A stretch of DNA of 64,000 nt from Paenarthrobacter sp. AR 02 (GTDB lineage: Bacteria > Actinomycetota > Actinomycetes > Actinomycetales > Micrococcaceae), in the NCBI RefSeq assembly GCF_021538675.1, contig NZ_JAJUKH010000002.1, forward strand, positions 62,001 to 126,000, in the 5' to 3' direction. Positions 44,779 to 54,663 of this stretch are shown in pieces (the first letter of the stretch is position 1; each line of letters starts with the position of its first letter). The translations under genes and the position numbers were made by a program. The notes below the pieces were generated by a model. That model searched no databases. It worked only from the letters and a program-made list of their open reading frames with translations, and had not been told where the DNA came from.

Positions 44779-46266
44779 GTGACTGAACGCCCCGAGGGGT
44801 CAGCGAGCAGGCCGCACACGGACGGCTTGCCCAAGACCCAGCCGCTTCGGCCCTCGCAGGTCCGGCAGAACGTCAACGCCAAACGCATGCTGATGCGCCT
44901 GGTGCAAGGCGACAGCCCACCTACGGCTCCCATGAACATCGTGGACCGGCTGGCGGGCAGCCCCTACGCCAACCCCACCATCCAGGTAGTGGGCGTGGAT
45001 GCATCCGCCCGCAAGACCATCGACTTTGCCTTGCACCTGGCTGAGGTCATGTTCCGATACGGTGCCGGCGCTTTGGAAGTCGAGACGAGCATGATCGCCG
45101 TCACGGCTGCCCTGGGCCTGAAGAACGTTGAAGTGGACATCACCAACCAGTCGGTGGCCATCAACTATGCGCCCAAGGACCAGACGCCCATCACGCTCCT
45201 CCGTGTGGTGCGCTCCTGGACCAACAACTACGCAGGCCTTGCGCAGGTGCACCAACTGGTCACCGACATTGTGGCCGGGGGAGTGGGCCGCGACGAAGCC
45301 GTGCGCCGGTTGAACGAAATTATCCGCAGCGCCAAGCCTTTCCCTCGATGGATGGTGACCATAGCGTTCGGTATCTTCGCAGCTGTCTTCGTTGGCGTCT
45401 TGGGCGGTGGGCTCGGCGCATCAGCGGTGGCCTTCTGCTCCAACATCCTGATCAGCCTGCTTTCCCGTCAACTGGCCAGGTGGAGGACGGCGGACTTCTT
45501 CAACACCATGGCGTGCGCGTTTCTTGTCACCTTCATTGCCTTGATGCTCCGCTGGGCAGGTGTGGACATCGCTCCCTCCATAGTGGTGGCGGGCGGAATC
45601 CTGCTGCTGCTCCCAACGGGCAGGCTCGTGTCGTCGGTACAGGATGCGATCAACGGCTTCCCGGTCACCGCCGCGGGCCGGTTCCTCTCCACGCTGCTCA
45701 CCTTCGGGGCGATCGTGGCAGGGATCGGTGTCGCCGTCGTGGTGGGCACCCTCATGGGCAGCGCTGTCCTGGATGTCACGCAAACATTCCCCGACGCGTA
45801 TCCGTTGTGGGGGCGCGCCGTCCTCATCGCCGTCGCTGTGGTTGCCATCGGCGTCACGGAACAAACCCAGATGCGGTTGCTGATTCCGACGGCGGCAGTC
45901 GGCATAGTGGGCTTCTTCGTTTTGTGGGGGGTCGGCCAAGCCGGTCTCGGCGATCGTTTGTCGCCCGCTGTCGCGGCGGTGGTCATCGGTTTGCTGGCCC
46001 GTGTGGTTGCCCTGAAGCTGGGTGCTCCCCAGCTGGTTGTCGCTGTGCCCGCGGCTTTGATCCTGCTGCCCGGCCTGACGATCTTCCGTTCGATGTATGC
46101 CCTCACCGTTGAAGGGGGCGACTTCCTGGCCGGTGCCGGCGGGATGCTTAACGCCGGAGCGATTGTCCTGGGAGTGGCCGCGGGTATCGTGCTCGGCGAC
46201 AACCTGGCCAGGCCGCTGACGAAGGGCCTGTCCAGCAACGAACGCCGCAGGGTGCGTCGGCGCTAG
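44779..46266 (+). CDS. Threonine/serine exporter (ThrE family)
   Basis: ThrE proteins export threonine and serine using the membrane potential. The 495 residues have the cytoplasmic DUF1212 N-terminal domain (LAEVMFRYGAGALEVETSMI, then RSAKPFPRWMVTIAF) and about ten membrane helices in two blocks (DUF1212 and DUF3815). GTG 44779 follows GGGAGGA. Proximity to sdaA and the gcv genes makes serine export plausible. Confidence 0.87.
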   Translation: MTERPEGSASRPHTDGLPKTQPLRPSQVRQNVNAKRMLMRLVQGDSPPTAPMNIVDRLAGSPYANPTIQVVGVDASARKTIDFALHLAEVMFRYGAGALEVETSMIAVTAALGLKNVEVDITNQSVAINYAPKDQTPITLLRVVRSWTNNYAGLAQVHQLVTDIVAGGVGRDEAVRRLNEIIRSAKPFPRWMVTIAFGIFAAVFVGVLGGGLGASAVAFCSNILISLLSRQLARWRTADFFNTMACAFLVTFIALMLRWAGVDIAPSIVVAGGILLLLPTGRLVSSVQDAINGFPVTAAGRFLSTLLTFGAIVAGIGVAVVVGTLMGSAVLDVTQTFPDAYPLWGRAVLIAVAVVAIGVTEQTQMRLLIPTAAVGIVGFFVLWGVGQAGLGDRLSPAVAAVVIGLLARVVALKLGAPQLVVAVPAALILLPGLTIFRSMYALTVEGGDFLAGAGGMLNAGAIVLGVAAGIVLGDNLARPLTKGLSSNERRRVRRR

Positions 46267-46289
46267 CCTTTGAGGGGCGCTGGAGCTTG

Positions 46290-47129
46290 CTAGATCTTCC
46301 CTACGGGGAGCTTCTTCTCGGCTTGGAAGACCTCTTCGACGCGCCCCTGTGCCCAGTACCCGGACAGGGAAACCTGCGAACGTTCCAGGCCCCGCTGGAC
46401 GAAGAAGATCTCCCGAAGACCCTTCATGTAGCCCCGCTCGCCGTGGGCGAAGACGTCCACTCTGCCGGTCAGCCACTCGGTGGTCCTCAGGGCTTCGAGC
46501 AGGAGGTCGCTGGAGCCGGCAGGCACGCCGCCGCGCAGCAGCCAGCGCAGTTCCAGGCCGGCAGGTGCCGCGATAGGCAAGATGTCCGCCTCACTGTCCA
46601 CCTCCAGGTAAGCCACGCCGCGTGCGTCAGGAGCCAGTGCCTCCACGCAGGCGGCAACGGCTGGGATGGCGGCGTCGTCGCCCGCGAAAAGGTACCAGTC
46701 GGCGTCGGGGTTGGGATTGTAGCCACCGCCGGGGCCCGTAAAGACCAGTGTTTCACCTGGTTCGGCTGCTGCAGCCCACGGCCCGGCAAGTCCCTCGTCA
46801 CCATGGACAACAAAGTCGATCGCCAGCTCCTGGGCCGCCACGTCGACCCAGCGGATGGTGTAGGTCCGGGTGTGCGGCCATTGCTCGCGCGGCATGGTCT
46901 CGCGGATGGTCCAGAGGTCCAGCGGGAAGTCGTAGTCGACGTCCGGCTGGGGAAAAACGATCTTGACGTAGCGGTCCACGTAGTCGTTGTTTGCGTAATC
47001 GCTGAACCCCGGCCCGCCGGCCACGATCCGCACCATGTGCGGGGAAAGGAGTTCTTTCCTGAGCACGGTCAGGGTGACCTGGGGGCGGGTGTTGCGGGTC
47101 GCGGACGAGGTGACGGGGAGAGCGGCCAT
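46290..47129 (-). CDS. Siderophore-interacting protein (FAD-linked ferric reductase family)
   Basis: SIP-family enzymes reduce ferric siderophores in the cytoplasm using NAD(P)H and FAD. The 279 residues have RTYTIRWVDVAAQELAIDFV (FAD-binding barrel), GPWAAAAEPGETLVFTGPGG, and the C-terminal nucleotide-binding domain with YLFAGDDAAIPAVAACVEAL and LSGYWAQGRVEE. An iron-box-like site abuts the start codon, and no Shine-Dalgarno is visible, so the message may be leaderless. Confidence 0.92.
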   Translation of the reverse strand: MAALPVTSSATRNTRPQVTLTVLRKELLSPHMVRIVAGGPGFSDYANNDYVDRYVKIVFPQPDVDYDFPLDLWTIRETMPREQWPHTRTYTIRWVDVAAQELAIDFVVHGDEGLAGPWAAAAEPGETLVFTGPGGGYNPNPDADWYLFAGDDAAIPAVAACVEALAPDARGVAYLEVDSEADILPIAAPAGLELRWLLRGGVPAGSSDLLLEALRTTEWLTGRVDVFAHGERGYMKGLREIFFVQRGLERSQVSLSGYWAQGRVEEVFQAEKKLPVGKI

Positions 47130-47148
47130 ATAGGCAAGCCTAAGCTAG
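47130..47148 (-). promoter_or_regulatory. DtxR/IdeR-type iron box before the SIP gene
   Basis: On the minus strand CTAGCTTAGGCTTGCCTAT matches 14 of 19 positions of the DtxR/IdeR consensus TTAGGTTAGGCTAACCTAA, including the central AGGCT. It ends immediately before the ATG, so a bound repressor would block the promoter or start. Confidence 0.65.
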
Positions 47149-47189
47149 TGCGCTGGACGTCTGCTGGATAGGGCCGAACGTTACAAACC

Positions 47190-47282
47190 CTCTCTCACGT
47201 TCCGTCCGCTTGGGGCGGACGCTCTCTCACGTTCCGTCCGCTTCGCGCGGACCCTCGCTCACGTTCCGTCCGCTTCGCGGCC
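47190..47282 (+). repeat. Third 32-bp repeat array (about 2.9 units)
   Basis: Two full units and a partial one begin CTCTCTCACGTTCCG, identical to the constant part of the csrA-side array 18 kb away. Here the variable halves form stronger hairpins: GTCCGC/GCGGAC with loops TTGGG and TTCGC. The array lies between ung and the SIP gene. Confidence 0.92.
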
Positions 47283-47297
47283 TTCGGTGGAGGAGCG

Positions 47298-48068
47298 CTA
47301 GAGGACCGGCAACTCCCAGTCGATCGGCCCGGCGCCCTGCTGGACCAGAAGCTCGTTAGCCCGGCTGAACGGCTTGGAGCCAAAGAAGCCCCGTGACGCC
47401 GACAACGGACTGGGATGGGCCGACACGAGCGACGGCGCTCCCTTGAGCAGCGGCACGACACCCTCAGCGTCCTTCCCCCACAGGATGGCGACGAGTGGCT
47501 GTTGCTGCCCGGTACTGGTGGTTCGGTCGGCGACGGCGGTGACAGCCGCCGTCGTAATGTCCTCCCAGCCTTTGCCGCGGTGCGATCCGGCATTTCCCGC
47601 CTCGACGCTGAGGACACGATTCAGCAGGAGCACGCCCTGGCGGGTCCATTCGCTCAAGTTGCCATGGACCCGAGGTGGCAGGCCGAGGTCGTCCTGAAGC
47701 TCGCGGTAGATATTGGCGAGGCTCCGCGGGATGGGTCGCGTACTCCCTGAAACAGCGAAGGAAAGGCCGACGGCGTGTCCCGGGGTTGGGTAGGGGTCCT
47801 GGCCGAGGATGAGTACTTTGACGTCAGCCAGCGGCTGTTTGAACGCGCGCAGGAGATTGTCGGCTGCCGGCAGGACCTGGCGCCCCTTGGCGGCCTGGCC
47901 GGCAACGAACGCGAGGGCGGCGCGGAGTTGGTCTTCCACGGGCAACAAGGCGTCCGCCCAGTCGGGCGCCATCAGCTCTTCCAGCGGACGGTCGATCAGT
48001 TCCGCGAAGTCGCTATCCGCTACGCCTGCCGGTTCAAGTTCAAACAGTGCATCCTCGCCAGTCATCAC
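47298..48068 (-). CDS. ung: Uracil-DNA glycosylase (family 1)
   Basis: Ung removes uracil from DNA as the first step of base-excision repair. The 256 residues contain the water-activating motif [20 protein letters not shown] with catalytic Asp91, [21 protein letters not shown] and the [18 protein letters not shown] loop. The N-terminus is about 30 residues longer than in E. coli. It is divergent from the DUF3263 gene. Confidence 0.97.
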   Translation of the reverse strand: MMTGEDALFELEPAGVADSDFAELIDRPLEELMAPDWADALLPVEDQLRAALAFVAGQAAKGRQVLPAADNLLRAFKQPLADVKVLILGQDPYPTPGHAVGLSFAVSGSTRPIPRSLANIYRELQDDLGLPPRVHGNLSEWTRQGVLLLNRVLSVEAGNAGSHRGKGWEDITTAAVTAVADRTTSTGQQQPLVAILWGKDAEGVVPLLKGAPSLVSAHPSPLSASRGFFGSKPFSRANELLVQQGAGPIDWELPVL

Positions 48069-48172
48069 GCCATTGTCCCCCGCGCCTGCCAGGCGGGGCG
48101 AATGACAGCGTTGTTATTCACCCGTAACATAGGGGTAGGACAATTTCCCATCAAGCGTCGAAGGAGTATGCC

Positions 48173-48508
48173 GTGGCGGAACCAGCACCGGAACCGATGG
48201 CGCAGCAGGCGACAGGTTTTTCCCTCGAGGACCTCGCGGCTGAAACCCGCAGCGAATCGCCCCTGAGTGAACGCGACCAGCAAATGCTGGCACTTGAACG
48301 GCAGTGGTGGAAGTACGCAGGCGCCAAGGAACAGGCTATCCGTGAGCTGTTCGATCTCTCCGCTACGCGTTACTACCAGATCCTGAACGCGCTGATCGAT
48401 ACCGAGGACGCGTTGGCCCACGATCCCATGCTCGTCAAGAGATTGCGTAGACTACGTACGTCCCGCCAACGTGCGCGGACGGCACGTCGCCTGGGGTCCG
48501 ACGCGTAA
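48173..48508 (+). CDS. DUF3263 family protein
   Basis: This small protein of unknown function is common in actinobacteria and may be DNA-binding. The 111 residues include LSERDQQMLALERQWWKYAG and IRELFDLSATRYYQILNALI (a helix-turn-helix-like pair) and end in an Arg-rich tail (RLRRLRTSRQRARTARRLG). GTG 48173 follows AGGAG. A LytR_C gene follows 49 bp later, an arrangement often seen in relatives. Confidence 0.9.
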   Translation: MAEPAPEPMAQQATGFSLEDLAAETRSESPLSERDQQMLALERQWWKYAGAKEQAIRELFDLSATRYYQILNALIDTEDALAHDPMLVKRLRRLRTSRQRARTARRLGSDA

Positions 48509-48557
48509 ATCGCCAGGCTGATCTGTCAGCAGCAACCAGCAAGGACAACGCTTCACC

Positions 48558-49172
48558 ATGACCAAATTTGCCAGGGATGAATTCGACCAGGTTCCGCAAA
48601 ACACCAATCGCCAGGGCGTCCACCGCGACGCCCAGGAGACTGCCCGACCTGCCTTGTGGCCGGTCCTCACAGTTGGAGCTGTCGCTCTGGTGCTGGGCCT
48701 GGTGGCCTTCCTGATCCTTCCGAACCTCGGCGTGGTGGGCCCCAGCGCCTCCTCGAACGTCTCGACGCCGGCACCCCAGCAGACTGATGCCTCGCCTTCC
48801 GCGGCGCCCAGCGAACCGGCTCCCACGGCTTCGGGTGAACCGAGCCCCGAGGCGTCACCGTCCAACGTTCCGTCCGCTACTCCGTCCTCGGCTCCGGTAG
48901 ACAAGTCCATCCCCGTGGCTGTCTACAACGGTGCTGGCACGGCTGGCCTGGCAGGCCGGGTGGCCGGCCTGGTACAGGGCGATGGCTGGACGCTGAGCAC
49001 AGTTGGGAACTGGGGCGGCCTGCCGCAGCAGACCTCCGTGATCTTCTACAACAGTCCTGCGCAGAAGGCCAACGCTGAGGCGTTGGGAACCCTGCTGCGT
49101 ATTCAGTCGATCGTTGAGTCCCCGGAAATCCAGCAGCCCCTGGTGGTTGTTGCCGGTCCCGGATACCAGTAG
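48558..49172 (+). CDS. LytR C-terminal domain membrane protein
   Basis: The 204 residues have a cytoplasmic N-terminus, one membrane helix (about 36-57, LTVGAVALVLGLVAFLILPN), a Ser/Pro/Ala-rich linker, and a LytR_C domain outside the membrane (IPVAVYNGAGTAGLAGRVAG, then TSVIFYNSPAQKANAEAL). LytR_C domains occur with cell-wall polymer ligases, but the catalytic LCP domain is absent here. Its role is unknown. Confidence 0.88.
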   Translation: MTKFARDEFDQVPQNTNRQGVHRDAQETARPALWPVLTVGAVALVLGLVAFLILPNLGVVGPSASSNVSTPAPQQTDASPSAAPSEPAPTASGEPSPEASPSNVPSATPSSAPVDKSIPVAVYNGAGTAGLAGRVAGLVQGDGWTLSTVGNWGGLPQQTSVIFYNSPAQKANAEALGTLLRIQSIVESPEIQQPLVVVAGPGYQ

Positions 49173-49342
49173 CGGACCGCTGTAGGAGCACCTTTGAGCC
49201 CCAACTCGGTTAAGCATCAATAACAAAACCGAAGCACTGCCGCCCACCGGCAGCGCCGCAGGAGTGACTGTGGTTACAGTGGATTAATTCCGGTACGGAG
49301 ATCCCGGCAACCGGTCTTGGCTACTGCGAAAGTGTGGGCATC

Positions 49343-49546
49343 ATGGCATTGGGAACCGTCAAATGGTTCAACGCCGAAAAGGGCTACGGATTCATCACTG
49401 TGGATGAGTCCGGCGACGACGTTTTTGTGCACTGGTCCGCCATCCAGATGGATGGCTTCCGGGCCCTCGAGGAGGGTCAGCGGGTGGAGTTCGAATTGGG
49501 GGAAGGCCAGAAGGGGCCGCAGGCAGAAGGCGTGCGCGTCGCCTAG
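49343..49546 (+). CDS. cspA: Cold-shock domain protein
   Basis: This is a small RNA chaperone. The 67 residues carry RNP1 ([10 protein letters not shown]) and RNP2 (VFVHWSAIQ; Trp replaces the more usual Phe) and start with the family sequence [16 protein letters not shown] 49343 is preferred over the in-frame GTG 49334 because it gives the canonical start. The 170-bp gap upstream of it holds only a weak 6-bp hairpin near 49237-49253. Confidence 0.94.
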   Translation: MALGTVKWFNAEKGYGFITVDESGDDVFVHWSAIQMDGFRALEEGQRVEFELGEGQKGPQAEGVRVA

Positions 49547-49624
49547 CCCTGGAGCAGGCCAACGCCTGACCGGCTCAGCTCATGGCTGAAACCCTTGGTT
49601 TTCTGTCGCATTGACGCTTTCCTG

Positions 49625-49651
49625 CTTGCACTCTCCCCGGTCGAGTGCTAA
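49625..49651 (+). promoter_or_regulatory. CIRCE element 1 (HrcA operator)
   Basis: CTTGCACTC, 9 nt, GAGTGCTAA: the second half is perfect and the first differs at two positions from TTAGCACTC-N9-GAGTGCTAA. It is the upstream of two operators before groEL. Confidence 0.88.
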
Positions 49652-49659
49652 TTATTGAT

Positions 49660-49686
49660 TTAGCACTCCTACGGTTCGACTGCTAA
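49660..49686 (+). promoter_or_regulatory. CIRCE element 2 (HrcA operator)
   Basis: TTAGCACTC, 9 nt, GACTGCTAA: perfect first half and one mismatch in the second. It lies 8 bp after CIRCE 1 and 183 bp before the groEL ATG. The rest of the 320-bp gap between the cold-shock gene and groEL shows no other feature. Confidence 0.92.
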
Positions 49687-49785
49687 GTGCGGATCGGTTG
49701 ACGCCGGTCCCGGATGGCTGGCGTGCCGCTGGAGGATCAAGAACAACCTTGGTGTGGTGAGGTTTGGAGCGCGGGGCGTACATAG

Positions 49786-51495
<1,710 letters not shown>

Positions 51496-51531
51496 GCCCC
51501 CCTCGCTGAACATTTCGTTTCAGAGCTAACG

Positions 51532-51568
51532 ACGGCGGTCCCCACCAACTGGAGGGGGCCGCCGTTTT
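51532..51568 (+). terminator. Terminator after groEL
   Basis: ACGGCGGTCCCC (51532-51543) pairs with GGGGGCCGCCGT (51554-51565), followed by TTTT: a standard intrinsic terminator in the 120-bp gap before the RNase H gene. Confidence 0.88.
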
Positions 51569-51617
51569 GCTGCCTACCACGGTTTTAGTGTCCGTGGGTT
51601 CTGGCAGGATTAACGGT

Positions 51618-52670
51618 ATGACGATTACTGCTGCCGCCGACGGGTCCGCCCTCGGTAATCCTGGGCCGGCCGGTTGGGCCTGGTACGTTGACGATTCCTG
51701 TTGGCACGCAGGAGGTTGGCCCCACGGCACCAACAACCAGGGCGAACTCATGGCAGTCCTGGATCTTTTCCGCTCCACGGCCCATGTTGCCCACGAGGAA
51801 CTGCTGATCCTGTGCGATAGCCAGTACGTCATCAACTGCATCACCAAATGGATGCCGGGCTGGAAGCGCAAAGGCTGGCGTAAGGCGGACGGCAAGGCGG
51901 TGCTCAACGTCGATCTCCTCAAGGACATCGATCAGGCGATCGTTGGCCGCAAATACACTTTCGAATGGGTCAAGGGCCACGCAGGACACGATCTGAACGA
52001 AGCCGCGGATGAGCGTGCCCGGGCTGTCGCCGTGGCGTATCAACAGGGCGTCGCACCGCGGGTTGGACCAGGGTTCCCCGGGGCCAAAGATGAAACTGTA
52101 ACCGCAGGTTCCGGGACCTCGGGAACCACCTCGATGGGGACTGCAGCAAGCTCTGCGACGGTCACCGCCGGCAGGGCCGCCACCGCGACGGTTTCCGCGG
52201 CGACCACCGCTGCGGCGCCGCCCAGGAGCCCCCGGCCGCACTTTGAGCCGACGCTCTTCGGCGAGTCAGGCATCTTCGGCCAAGCAGACCTTTTCAGTGA
52301 ACTGGAAGGTGACGCAGCGGCCCCGGAGCTCTCGCCGGAAGACACGGTCCTTGCCTTGGAACGGGAACTGCTGAGGCCCGATGTGAGGGCGGACATTGGC
52401 AGGATTGGAGTTCTGCTCCACCCGGACTTCGCGGAGATTGGCAGTTCAGGCCGGTTTTGGACGCGGGATGCCATGATGATGGCGCTGGAAGAGGACCCGG
52501 GCGAACCGGGAGAGCTGGAGCTCCTCACCGCCGACCGCCTCAATGAAACCACCATTCTGCTGAACTACCGCAGTTACGCCCACGCGGGCTCTGCGCTTCG
52601 CAGCTCGATCTGGATGTTGGACCGCGGCCAATGGCGGCTGAGGTTCCACCAGGGCACCTTGGAGCCATAG
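51618..52670 (+). CDS. RNase HI fused to an NTF2-like (DUF4440) domain
   Basis: The N-terminal 140 residues are RNase HI, which cuts RNA in RNA-DNA hybrids: Asp8 (ITAAADGSALGNPGPAGWAW), Glu43 (TNNQGELMAVLD), Asp67 (LILCDSQYVI) and the end KGHAGHDLNEAADERARAVA. An Ala/Thr-rich linker of about 60 residues follows, then from about residue 230 an NTF2-like domain (VLALERELLRPDVRADIGRI, LLHPDFAEIGSSGRFW, WMLDRGQWRLRFHQGT). The second domain probably binds a small ligand or partner; its role is unknown. ATG 51618 gives 350 residues. Confidence 0.87.
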   Translation: MTITAAADGSALGNPGPAGWAWYVDDSCWHAGGWPHGTNNQGELMAVLDLFRSTAHVAHEELLILCDSQYVINCITKWMPGWKRKGWRKADGKAVLNVDLLKDIDQAIVGRKYTFEWVKGHAGHDLNEAADERARAVAVAYQQGVAPRVGPGFPGAKDETVTAGSGTSGTTSMGTAASSATVTAGRAATATVSAATTAAAPPRSPRPHFEPTLFGESGIFGQADLFSELEGDAAAPELSPEDTVLALERELLRPDVRADIGRIGVLLHPDFAEIGSSGRFWTRDAMMMALEEDPGEPGELELLTADRLNETTILLNYRSYAHAGSALRSSIWMLDRGQWRLRFHQGTLEP

Positions 52671-52712
52671 AGACAGCGACGCCAACCCAAGACAAACCAG
52701 GGGCGGCGTGAC

Positions 52713-52755
52713 CTGCAGGGCCGGATAGTTCAGGGGAAGACATCCGGCCCCGCAG
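52713..52755. terminator. Bidirectional hairpin between RNase H and WXG100 genes
   Basis: CTGCAGGGCCGGAT (52713-52726) pairs with ATCCGGCCCCGCAG (52742-52755), 13 of 14 positions, around a 15-nt loop. The flanking genes converge. Confidence 0.75.
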
Positions 52756-52790
52756 GAGTACACGGGACTGTGCCGGCGGGCTGGCGGTTC

Positions 52791-53081
52791 CTAGTAGGTG
52801 AACCGCTGGGTGTTGCCCTGCTCGACTTCGGCGTAGTTTGAGGCCGCGGTGGACAATGCCACGGTGATGGAAGCCAACGATGCCTCCACCTTGCTTTGCG
52901 TCAGGGACCATTCCAGGACCAGGGACTGAAAGTTCGCGGCCGCAGTTCCTTTCCATGTTGCCTGAAGTTCCTCAAGCCCGCGCTTCATGGCGTGAACGTC
53001 CGAACTGATGCGGTCAATAGTTCCCCGGACATTGTCGGACTTGAGCTGGAGCATCTCGGTATCGACGGAGATGACGGACAT
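52791..53081 (-). CDS. WXG100-family protein (ESAT-6 like), orphan
   Basis: WXG100 proteins are small helical hairpins secreted by type VII (ESX) systems. The 96 residues have two long helices with the turn motif ATWKGTAAANF (Trp43, Gly45). ATG 53081 (MSVISVDTEM) gives the family length; AAAGG lies upstream. No EccC ATPase, EccD or partner WXG100 gene is nearby, so any secretion system must lie elsewhere. Confidence 0.88.
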   Translation of the reverse strand: MSVISVDTEMLQLKSDNVRGTIDRISSDVHAMKRGLEELQATWKGTAAANFQSLVLEWSLTQSKVEASLASITVALSTAASNYAEVEQGNTQRFTY

Positions 53082-53215
53082 GGTTGTGCCTTTCGACGAA
53101 GGTGTTCCGCATGGTGCGGCGGTAAGTGTGGGCCACACCATCGAGCCTAGGCAGCAGGCTTCAACCGCGGAACGAACGTCTGCCGCTATGTGGAAAACGG
53201 CGTCGAAAGTGGGTA

Positions 53216-54661
53216 CTACGTAGAGAGAAGCTCGGCGGGTTCCTCGTGGAAGGGGAGGCTGACCACCAAAGTGGCGCCGCCGCCGTCGGTCTCTGAAACA
53301 CGGACGCTTCCGCCGTGCGAGCCCACGATGGCAGCCACAATCGCCAGGCCAAGGCCGCTGCCACCCGTCTCGCGGGTGCGCGAGGTGTCAGCGCGGTAGA
53401 AGCGTTCGAAGATCTTGTTGGTCTCGTCTTCCGGAATTCCCGGTCCATGATCACGGATCTCGATGACCGACTCGGCGCCAGCGGGCGTGTTCCGGACACC
53501 AACGGCAAGCTCGATCGGGCTGCCTTCCGGCGTATATCGCAGGGCATTGCCCACCAGGTTCCCAATGACCTGCCGGAGCTTGGCCTCGTCACCTTGCACG
53601 GGGGCAGGGGCGGGGGAGCCGCCGTCGAGTCCTGTCAGGGTGATGGTCCGGTCGCCCGAGGAAGCTTTGGTGTCCACCATGGCGTCGTGGGCCAGGAGGT
53701 GCAGGTCCACGGGCTTGAGCTGCAGCGGCCGCTGCTCGTCCAGCCTGGCCAGCAGCAACAGGTCTTCGACCATGGAGCCCATCCGTTTGGCTTCGCTTTC
53801 GATCCGGCCCATGGCCATGGCCACATCTTCTTCCGTGGTCAGGGCACCATGCCTGTAGAGCTCCGAGAAGCCCCGGATGGTGACCAAGGGCGTGCGCAGT
53901 TCGTGGGAGGCGTCGGCCGCAAAGCGCCGCATCCGCCCCTCAGAAGCAGCCCGGGCTGCGAACGACGCCTCAATGTGCGCCAGCATGGCGTTCAGCGATC
54001 CGCCGAGGCGGCCCACTTCGGTATGTGGATTATCGATTTCAACACGGCGGGACAAGTCGCCGGCCGCAATGGCCGCAGCCGTCTTTTCCACTTTGGCCAA
54101 GGGCCTGAAGGACCGGGCCACGGTCCACGTGGCAATGAAGAAGGCCAGTACCAGCGTCAAAAGGCCGACGCCGACCACCACAAGGACGGCGTGCTCCATC
54201 ACTTTGTCCACCGGGGTCAGCGGCAGGCCGATGATCACCACGCCGTTCTGCCCGTTGGCGATCACGCCAACGGCGACAACCCGCCAGTTGGTCCCCGCGG
54301 TGCCCTTCACCTGGAAGGGCGCATTGCCGCGCAATTTGGCTTCTGCAGCGGTGATGTTGGCGATCGCCGGACGGTCGCTCTGGTTCCCACCAAAGGGGTA
54401 GGGGTCCAGTCCCGGCACATAGAGCGTCAGGGAGTAGTCCGTGGGAACGGCAGTGTTGGGTTCAGACAACTTGTCAAAGGATTGGCGGTCCTGCGCCAAG
54501 GCAACTGCAGCCTTGAGCTTGTCGTCCACCTGGCCCTGCAGGTAGCTCTTGACCAGGGTCAGGGTTCCCGAGCCCGTCGCTGCCAGGGCCAGCAGGAGCA
54601 GACCCATGATGATGGCGACGAGCTGCGACCTCAGTGAGGCCGACTTCCAGCGTTGCAGCAA
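53216..54661 (-). CDS. Two-component sensor histidine kinase
   Basis: The 481 residues have membrane helices at about 13-35 and 156-178 with an extracellular sensor domain between them, a HAMP segment (VARSFRPLAKVEKTAAAI), the phospho-acceptor His253 in FAADASHELRTPLVTI, and the ATPase motifs GNALRYTPEGSP, RDHGPGIP and GSGLGLAIV. It lies 2 bp after its response regulator. The architecture resembles actinobacterial TcrY/MprB kinases; the stimulus is unknown. Confidence 0.93.
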   Translation of the reverse strand: MLQRWKSASLRSQLVAIIMGLLLLALAATGSGTLTLVKSYLQGQVDDKLKAAVALAQDRQSFDKLSEPNTAVPTDYSLTLYVPGLDPYPFGGNQSDRPAIANITAAEAKLRGNAPFQVKGTAGTNWRVVAVGVIANGQNGVVIIGLPLTPVDKVMEHAVLVVVGVGLLTLVLAFFIATWTVARSFRPLAKVEKTAAAIAAGDLSRRVEIDNPHTEVGRLGGSLNAMLAHIEASFAARAASEGRMRRFAADASHELRTPLVTIRGFSELYRHGALTTEEDVAMAMGRIESEAKRMGSMVEDLLLLARLDEQRPLQLKPVDLHLLAHDAMVDTKASSGDRTITLTGLDGGSPAPAPVQGDEAKLRQVIGNLVGNALRYTPEGSPIELAVGVRNTPAGAESVIEIRDHGPGIPEDETNKIFERFYRADTSRTRETGGSGLGLAIVAAIVGSHGGSVRVSETDGGGATLVVSLPFHEEPAELLST

Positions 54662-54663
54662 GG

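Noticed and set aside
49237..49253. Small hairpin before the cold-shock gene as a terminator
   Set aside because: Only a 6-bp stem without a T-run; too weak to call.
53315..54637. Plus-strand frame of 440 codons opposite the histidine kinase
   Set aside because: Low-complexity shadow of a well-supported kinase gene.
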